Assembly (NCBI RefSeq): GCF_026625725.1 | Contig: NZ_CP113060.1 | Coordinates: forward strand, 3,664,001-3,728,000 | Reading direction: 5' to 3' | DNA from: Pseudomonas sp. SL4(2022) | GTDB taxonomy: Bacteria; Pseudomonadota; Gammaproteobacteria; Pseudomonadales; Pseudomonadaceae | Length of the DNA stretch: 64,000 bases | Part shown: piece by piece, positions 59,011 through 64,000 of the stretch | How positions within the stretch are numbered: position 1 is the stretch's first letter | How the letters are laid out: each line of letters starts with the position of its first letter | The notes under the pieces: generated by a model | What the model was told of the DNA's origin: nothing | The model's database searches: none | What the model saw: the letters and a program-made list of their open reading frames with translations, nothing else | Position numbers and translations under genes: made by a program

Positions 59011-60045
59011 ATGTATACCCTGGCCCGCGAGCTGCTGTTCAAACTTTCCCCCGAAACCTCCCATGAACTGTCCATCGACTTGATCGGTGCCGGTGGTCGT
59101 TTGGGGCTTAACGGCTTGGTGACCAAGAGCCCAGCCGCGCTGCCGGTTAAGGTGATGGGACTGGACTTTCCCAATCCGGTCGGTTTGGCGGCTGGCTTGG
59201 ACAAGAACGGCGACGCCATTGATGGCTTTGCACAATTGGGCTTCGGTTTTGTGGAAATTGGCACCGTAACGCCGCGTCCGCAGCCGGGTAACCCCAAGCC
59301 ACGTCTGTTTCGCTTGCCTGAGGCTGAGGCGATCATCAATCGCATGGGCTTTAACAACCACGGCGTCGATCACCTGCTGGCCCGTGTGCAGGCAGCCAAA
59401 TACAAAGGCGTGCTGGGCATTAATATCGGCAAGAACTTCGATACCCCAGTCGAGAACGCGGTGGATGACTATCTGCTGTGCCTGGACAAGGTCTATCAAC
59501 ACGCCAGCTACGTCACCGTTAACGTCAGCTCGCCGAATACCCCAGGGCTGCGTAGCCTGCAGTTTGGTGACTCACTTAAACAATTGCTCGAAGCCCTGTG
59601 TAAGCGTCAGGAAGATCTGGCTGCCCAGTACGGCAAGCGTGTACCGCTGGCGATCAAGATCGCGCCGGACATGAGTGATGAGGAAACCATCGAGGTGGCC
59701 AATGCGCTGGTTGAAGCCGGTATGGATGCGGTGATTGCCACCAACACTACGCTGGGCCGCGAGGGTGTGCATGGCCTGGAGTGTGCCGACGAGGCCGGTG
59801 GATTGTCCGGTGCACCGGTGCGTGAGAAGAGCACGCACATTGTTCAAGTATTGGCCACTGAGTTGAAAGGCCGTTTGCCGATCATCGCCGTGGGCGGGAT
59901 TACCGAAGGCAAGCATGCAGCTGAGAAGATCGCCGCAGGTGCCAGCCTGGTACAGATTTACTCAGGCTTTATCTACAAGGGGCCGGCATTGATCCGCGAA
60001 GCGGTCGATGCGATTGCGGCGCTGCCGCAAAAGCCTCAGGCCTAA
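59011..60045 (+). CDS. pyrD: Dihydroorotate dehydrogenase (quinone), class 2
   Basis: A 344-residue membrane-associated flavoenzyme that oxidises dihydroorotate to orotate with quinone as acceptor, step four of pyrimidine synthesis. The class 2 N-terminal amphipathic helix is [23 protein letters not shown] and active-site blocks are [42 protein letters not shown] with the catalytic serine region, and [20 protein letters not shown] near the C-terminus. The start ATG 59011 matches the family. It is convergent with rmf. Confidence 0.97.
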   Translation: MYTLARELLFKLSPETSHELSIDLIGAGGRLGLNGLVTKSPAALPVKVMGLDFPNPVGLAAGLDKNGDAIDGFAQLGFGFVEIGTVTPRPQPGNPKPRLFRLPEAEAIINRMGFNNHGVDHLLARVQAAKYKGVLGINIGKNFDTPVENAVDDYLLCLDKVYQHASYVTVNVSSPNTPGLRSLQFGDSLKQLLEALCKRQEDLAAQYGKRVPLAIKIAPDMSDEETIEVANALVEAGMDAVIATNTTLGREGVHGLECADEAGGLSGAPVREKSTHIVQVLATELKGRLPIIAVGGITEGKHAAEKIAAGASLVQIYSGFIYKGPALIREAVDAIAALPQKPQA

Positions 60046-60133
60046 ACCTGGGGTCAATAAACAATGGCGTGGAGCCATTTTTAACGTCGCTTCGCGACGG
60101 CCCTAAGGGTTGCTCCCATGAATGGCAGGCAAT

Positions 60134-60158
60134 AAAAAGGGCTCCCTAAAGGAGCCCC
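60134..60158 (-). terminator. Terminator after rmf
   Basis: On the minus strand GGGGCTCC-TTTAG-GGAGCCC is followed by TTTTTATT. The stem GGGCTCC (60139-60145) and GGAGCCC (60151-60157) is about 60 bases past the rmf stop. Confidence 0.85.
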
Positions 60159-60215
60159 TGGGCTCGCGCCCGCCGCTCGGATGGAGCGCGCATGGTGAGT
60201 CGGTAGGTTCCTGAA

Positions 60216-60431
60216 TCAGCCGACAGCGTGAAGTTCGTTGAGTCGATGGATGCCGGCGGTGCCGGTCATGCCGTCCCAGTTGTCACCGCGCCCTTCGCGC
60301 CAGCCGTTTAACCAAGCTTGGCGGACAGAGGGGAGGGTAAATGGACAGAGTTCGCGGGATTTGCCACTGATGCCATATTGATAGCCGCGCAAAAAAGCTC
60401 TTTCTAACGGATCACGCTTAAGTCTTCTCAT
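60216..60431 (-). CDS. rmf: Ribosome modulation factor
   Basis: A 71-residue basic protein that dimerises 70S ribosomes into inactive 100S particles in stationary phase. Family features are MRRLKRDPLERAFLRGYQYG, GISGKSRELCPF and RQAWLNGWREGRGDNWDGMT. Length is somewhat above E. coli Rmf (55) but normal for pseudomonads. It is preceded by a structured leader and followed by a terminator, so it is a single-gene unit. Expression is probably growth-phase dependent, as known in the family. Confidence 0.95.
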   Translation of the reverse strand: MRRLKRDPLERAFLRGYQYGISGKSRELCPFTLPSVRQAWLNGWREGRGDNWDGMTGTAGIHRLNELHAVG

Positions 60432-60570
60432 AGGGTGAAGCCCTCAATGTTGACTGTTATGTCCCTTAGACCTTGAAGCAAGGTCAGGCAGAAATGGTCT
60501 GCCTACGGAGTCCGCTGCCGGCGTCGCGAGCCTCCTTGCAAGCACCATTGCGGTGCTGGCCTGAGTAGAT
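60432..60570 (-). ncRNA. Structured leader of rmf, candidate rmf RNA motif
   Basis: Upstream of rmf are adjacent small hairpins: GACCTT/AAGGTC (60469-60485), AGGCAG/CTGCCT (60486-60504) and GCACCATTGCGGTGC (near 60541-60555). A conserved RNA called the rmf motif is catalogued upstream of rmf genes in Pseudomonas. The place and the hairpin series fit it, but I have not aligned it to the model, so the match and the exact ends are provisional. Confidence 0.55.
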
Positions 60571-60856
60571 TTCTAACGAATGCGTGGGGGCCTGTGAATG
60601 ACCGTTTCGTCATAAGGCCGTAACCTTTTTGCTGGTCAGGCCATAAGCCGCCATGACCAGCGCCTGGATTTTCCGCTGCAGCGCCTATGCTGTGGGCGTA
60701 TGCGTCGGGTGTGCTGGTGTTGTGCTATCGCGAATGTGTAGCGATTGAGATTGTTGTTTATTCCGACGAAGGGTCGCGTTGCGACGCTTTGTCACTTATT
60801 TTGGCCGTGCTGATTTGTCTGCGCGCCGTTGATTGCCTTAGGCACTGGAAACTCCC
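60571..60856. other. Remainder of the rmf / rlmL divergent gap
   Basis: No gene is supported; the open frame at 60687-61196 is a shadow of rlmL. I see no clear operator. Promoters for rmf and rlmL must lie here or in the leader. Confidence 0.45.
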
Positions 60857-63130
60857 ATGTCGGATCGTTACGAACTCTTCCTCACTTGCCCCAAGGGCCT
60901 TGAAGGCCTGCTGCTTGAAGAAGCCAGCGGCCTCGGCCTTGAAGACGCACGTGAGCACACCTCTGCCATTCGCGGTATGGCCGACATGGAAACCGCCTAT
61001 CGCTTGTGTTTATGGTCGCGCTTGGCCAACCGCGTGCTGTTGGTGCTCAAGCGCTACAGCGTGCAAGACGCTCAGAGCCTGTATGAAGGCGTACTGGAAG
61101 TGGACTGGTTCGAACACCTCGAATCCAGCGGCAGCCTGGCGGTGGAGTTCAGTGGCAATGGCTCGGGCATCGATAACACTCATTTCGGCGCACTGAAGGT
61201 CAAAGATGCGATCGTCGACAAGCTGCGCCTGAAAGACGGCACACGGCCTTCGGTCGACAAGCTCAACCCGGACCTGCGCGTGCACCTGCGTCTGGATCGC
61301 GGCGAGGCGATTCTCTCCCTCGATCTCTCTGGCCATAGCCTGCACCAGCGCGGTTATCGTCTCCAGCAGGGCGCCGCGCCGCTGAAGGAAAACCTCGCTG
61401 CCGCCGTATTGATCCGTGCCGGCTGGCCACGCATCGCTGCCGAAGGTGGTGCACTGGCGGACCCGATGTGCGGCGTGGGTACTTTCCTGGTCGAGGCGGC
61501 GATGATCGCCGCCGACATCGCACCGAACATGACCCGTGAGCAATGGGGCTTCAGCAAATGGTTGGGCCACGTGCCCGCCTTGTGGAAGAAAGTCCATGCC
61601 GAGGCCGAAGAGCGCGCAGCAGCGGGCATGGCCAAACCACCGCTGTGGATTCGCGGTTATGAGGCCGACCCACGGCTGATTCAGCCGGCGCGTAATAACA
61701 TCGAGCGTGCCGGCATGGGTGATTGGGTCAAGGTGTATCAGGGGGAAGTGGCGACCTTCGAGCCGCGCCCGGATCAGAACCAAAAAGGCCTGGTGATCTG
61801 CAACCCACCCTATGGCGAGCGCCTGGGTGATGAGGCCAGTTTGCTGTACCTCTACCAGAACCTCGGCGAGCGTTTGCGTCAGGCCTGCATGGGCTGGGAA
61901 GCAGCGGTGTTTACCGGCGCGCCGGACCTGGGCAAGCGCATGGGCATTCGCAGCCACAAGCAATACGCCTTCTGGAACGGCGCGTTGCCGTGCAAGTTGC
62001 TGCTGATCAAAGTGCAGCCCGAGCAGTTCGTCACGGGCGAGCGCCGTACCCCTGAGCAGCGTGAACGCGAGCGCGAACAGGCCGAGGTCGATAAGGCACC
62101 GCTTGCGCCGCTGGAGCGTCAGTACAACAAGAACGGCAATCCGATCAAACCTGCGCCAGCACCGGCGCCTGTGGTTGAACAGGCGCGCTTGAGCGAAGGC
62201 GGGCAGATGTTTGCCAACCGCCTGCAGAAAAACCTCAAGCAATTGGGCAAGTGGGCGCGTAAGGAGGGCGTTGAGTGCTACCGCCTGTACGATGCCGACA
62301 TGCCGGAATACGCCATGGCGGTGGATTTGTACGGCGATTGGGTGCATGTGCAGGAATATGCCGCGCCCAAGTCGATTGATCCTGAGAAAGCCAAGGCGCG
62401 CATGTTTGATGCCATCGCCGCGATTCCGCAAGCGCTGGGCGTCGACAAGAACAAGGTGGTGATCAAACGCCGCGAACGCCAGAGTGGCACCAAGCAATAT
62501 CAACGGCAGGCCACGCAGGGGCAGTTTCTGGAGGTCAGCGAGGGCGGCGTGAAGCTGCTGGTCAACCTGACCGATTACCTGGACACCGGCCTGTTCCTCG
62601 ATCACCGGCCGCTGCGTTTGCGTATTCAGCAAGAGGCTGCCGGTAAGCGTTTCCTCAATCTGTTCTGCTACACGGCTACCGCCACTGTGCATGCCGCCAA
62701 GGGCGGCGCACGCACCACCACCAGTGTCGATCTGTCGAAAACCTACCTGGATTGGGCGCGGCGCAACCTGTCGCTCAATGGCTATTCGGACAAAAACCGT
62801 CTGGAGCAGGGCGACGTGATGGCCTGGTTGGCCGAAGACCGTGGCGAATACGAGCTGATCTTTATTGACCCGCCGACCTTCTCCAACTCCAAGCGAATGG
62901 AAGGCATCTTCGATGTGCAGCGCGATCACGTACAGCTGCTCGACCTGGCCATGGCCCGTCTGGCCAAGGACGGGGTGCTGTATTTCTCCAACAACTTCCG
63001 CAAGTTTGAGCTCGATCAGAGCTTGGCCGCGCGTTATCAGGTTGAAGAGATCAGTGCCTCGACCCTGGATCCGGATTTCGCCCGTAACCCGAAAATCCAC
63101 CGCGCCTGGCGTTTCAGTCTGCGCGGTTGA
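60857..63130 (+). CDS. rlmL: Bifunctional 23S rRNA methyltransferase RlmKL (m2G2445 and m7G2069)
   Basis: A 757-residue fusion of two Rossmann methyltransferases with a THUMP domain. The N-terminal ferredoxin-like/THUMP part covers about residues 1-155 (RYELFLTCPKGLEGLLLEEA). The RlmL methylase has MCGVGTFLVEAAMIAADIAP and catalytic NPPYGERLG. The C-terminal RlmK half has LNLFCYTATATVHAAKGGA and IDPPTFSNSKRM. The linker region rich in Ala, Pro and Glu at about residues 390-440 makes it somewhat longer than E. coli RlmKL (702). It modifies helix 74 of 23S rRNA during 50S assembly. It is divergent from rmf, a pairing conserved in P. aeruginosa as I recall. Confidence 0.95.
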   Translation: MSDRYELFLTCPKGLEGLLLEEASGLGLEDAREHTSAIRGMADMETAYRLCLWSRLANRVLLVLKRYSVQDAQSLYEGVLEVDWFEHLESSGSLAVEFSGNGSGIDNTHFGALKVKDAIVDKLRLKDGTRPSVDKLNPDLRVHLRLDRGEAILSLDLSGHSLHQRGYRLQQGAAPLKENLAAAVLIRAGWPRIAAEGGALADPMCGVGTFLVEAAMIAADIAPNMTREQWGFSKWLGHVPALWKKVHAEAEERAAAGMAKPPLWIRGYEADPRLIQPARNNIERAGMGDWVKVYQGEVATFEPRPDQNQKGLVICNPPYGERLGDEASLLYLYQNLGERLRQACMGWEAAVFTGAPDLGKRMGIRSHKQYAFWNGALPCKLLLIKVQPEQFVTGERRTPEQREREREQAEVDKAPLAPLERQYNKNGNPIKPAPAPAPVVEQARLSEGGQMFANRLQKNLKQLGKWARKEGVECYRLYDADMPEYAMAVDLYGDWVHVQEYAAPKSIDPEKAKARMFDAIAAIPQALGVDKNKVVIKRRERQSGTKQYQRQATQGQFLEVSEGGVKLLVNLTDYLDTGLFLDHRPLRLRIQQEAAGKRFLNLFCYTATATVHAAKGGARTTTSVDLSKTYLDWARRNLSLNGYSDKNRLEQGDVMAWLAEDRGEYELIFIDPPTFSNSKRMEGIFDVQRDHVQLLDLAMARLAKDGVLYFSNNFRKFELDQSLAARYQVEEISASTLDPDFARNPKIHRAWRFSLRG

Positions 63131-63163
63131 CCCATGTGCGCGCCTGCTGACAGGCGCGCCGGG

Positions 63164-64000
63164 TTAAGCCTTGTTGCGGATCAGTGCACGCAAGGCGAAG
63201 CGATTGGGGTGGCAGGCCTGGGCCACATCGGCAGGCACGGGCAGCGGTTCGTTATTCAGCCAGGCGGCAATCAGCTCACCGGACAGTGGCGCGGTGATCA
63301 GCCCCCGTGAGCCATGCCCGCTGTTGATATACAAGCCGTCGAGCCAGGGGCAGGGCGTATTCGGCACTTGCCGGGCATCCTTGCCGAGTACTGCATAGGC
63401 CTCGACAAAGGCGGTGGCGTCAGCCAGTGGGCCGACAATCGGCAGGTAGTCCGGGCTGGTACAGCGAAAGGCGGCGCGGCCTTGCAGGTGTTCGGGATCG
63501 AGTGCCGCCGCGTTTAGTGCGCCGCAAAGCTCGGGCGATATCTCGTCCAATAACTGCAGGTTGCTTGCGTGATCGGCGCTGTTCAGCGTCAGATCATCAC
63601 TGTTGAAATCAAAGCTCGCCCCCAGGGTGTGTTCATCCTGGCGTGCCGGCGCGACGTAGCCCTCGGCGCATACCACGGTGTTCAATGCGCGACTGGCTGC
63701 GGTGGCAGGCAAGCGAGTGATCTGCCCGCGAATGCGTTTAAGCGGTAAGCCTGCGCTTTGGGTAAACCCCTTGATCTCCGCAGCACTGGCCAACACCACG
63801 ACACTGGCGCTAGCCAGCAGCTGCTCGCCATTCCAGGCCTGCCATTGATCGCCTTCACGGCGCAGCTCCAAGGCCTCCTGATGCAGTTGCAGCTGGATGT
63901 TCGGCTGCTGGCTCAGCAGTGCGCACAGCGCCGGCGGATGCACCCAGCCCGTCTCGGGGTAGAAAAGGCCGCCAGCGGGCAGGGTTATGCCGGCTTTGGC
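63164..64000 (-). CDS. mnmC: C-terminal FAD oxidase part of MnmC (partial at window edge)
   Basis: The minus-strand frame is open from base 64000 to the stop at 63164, about 278 residues. It matches the FAD-dependent oxidase half of bifunctional MnmC, which converts cmnm5s2U34 to nm5s2U before methylation in tRNA wobble uridine modification. Visible parts are GGLFYPETGWVHPPALCALL just inside the edge, the substrate and flavin segments RGQITRLPATAASRALNTVV and GASFDFNSDDL, and the dinucleotide-associated GLYINSGHGSRGLITAPLSG. The N-terminal methyltransferase half and the GXGXXG FAD motif lie beyond the window. The gene is convergent with rlmL, 33 bases apart. Confidence 0.92.
   Translation of the reverse strand, partial: AKAGITLPAGGLFYPETGWVHPPALCALLSQQPNIQLQLHQEALELRREGDQWQAWNGEQLLASASVVVLASAAEIKGFTQSAGLPLKRIRGQITRLPATAASRALNTVVCAEGYVAPARQDEHTLGASFDFNSDDLTLNSADHASNLQLLDEISPELCGALNAAALDPEHLQGRAAFRCTSPDYLPIVGPLADATAFVEAYAVLGKDARQVPNTPCPWLDGLYINSGHGSRGLITAPLSGELIAAWLNNEPLPVPADVAQACHPNRFALRALIRNKA

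Noticed and set aside
61010..63100. A 696-codon open frame on the minus strand across rlmL
   Set aside because: It is fully antisense to a clear RlmKL gene, has no family likeness, and long antisense frames are common in GC-rich Pseudomonas genes.

Overview
The window looks like a chromosomal segment of a Pseudomonas species. The basis is gene content, moderately high GC with typical Pseudomonas codon use, and blocks whose order matches what I recall of P. aeruginosa PAO1 (aotOP-argR; the PA1498-PA1519 pyk to ureide block; cysI/RlmN-like/DUF1883; aer; the BapA/LapA adhesin with its type I exporter; pyrD-rmf-rlmL). No rRNA, tRNA, prophage or CRISPR array was seen. The only clear mobile DNA is a small non-autonomous element at 4.5 kb with a diverged relative near 30.0 kb.

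Layout. 0-2 kb: end of the arginine/ornithine ABC transporter operon and its regulator ArgR. 2-23.9 kb: a nearly complete purine-ring (ureide) catabolic district. It holds urate oxidation (PuuD), HIU hydrolysis (UraH), OHCU decarboxylation (UraD), allantoinase (PuuE), allantoicase (Alc), ureidoglycolate lyase (AllA), the glyoxylate route Gcl - Hyi - GlxR - glycerate kinase - pyruvate kinase, a urea transporter, an NCS2 purine permease, a Tsx-like porin, a second MoaA and two regulators (RutR-like TetR and FCD-GntR). Xanthine dehydrogenase and guanine deaminase are not in the window. 24-33.6 kb: sulfite reductase and its DUF934 partner, a Cache chemoreceptor with an unknown 205-aa partner, uppP, an epoxide-hydrolase-like enzyme, an RlmN-like enzyme, DUF1883 and an EamA transporter. 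33.8-40.3 kb: aceK almost overlapping a YncD/PqqU-like TonB receptor, the aerotaxis receptor aer, and a DTW-domain tRNA modification enzyme. 40.3-57.5 kb: a divergent LapE-LapB-LapC type I secretion operon and a 3958-aa RTX adhesin with an N-terminal retention module, a TAAG (LapG-type) cleavage site, several repeat classes and two tandem vWA domains. 57.6-64 kb: housekeeping genes (DUF2835, pyrD, rmf with a structured leader, rlmKL, start of mnmC).

How the genes work together. Ureide breakdown gives glyoxylate and urea. The gcl-hyi-glxR-glycerate kinase-pyk operon carries glyoxylate to pyruvate, and the neighbouring channel can move urea. The promoters of this district share the palindrome TTGTATACAA (eight sites including variants, none noticed elsewhere in the window). 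Three of these promoters also carry a RutR-like TGAC-N6-GTCA operator, and three minus-strand promoters share a third box (TTCGTCGACA-like). This looks like a regulon run by the two local regulators, and it includes a private molybdenum-cofactor gene.

Most notable: a 265-bp element with 18-bp terminal inverted repeats and TA flanks sits between glycerate kinase and pyk. Removing it on paper, leaving one TA, restores a reading frame whose TGA overlaps the pyk ATG, so the insertion appears to have broken a translationally coupled junction. Its sub-units keep base-paired stems although the stem sequences differ, which suggests selection for nucleic-acid structure.
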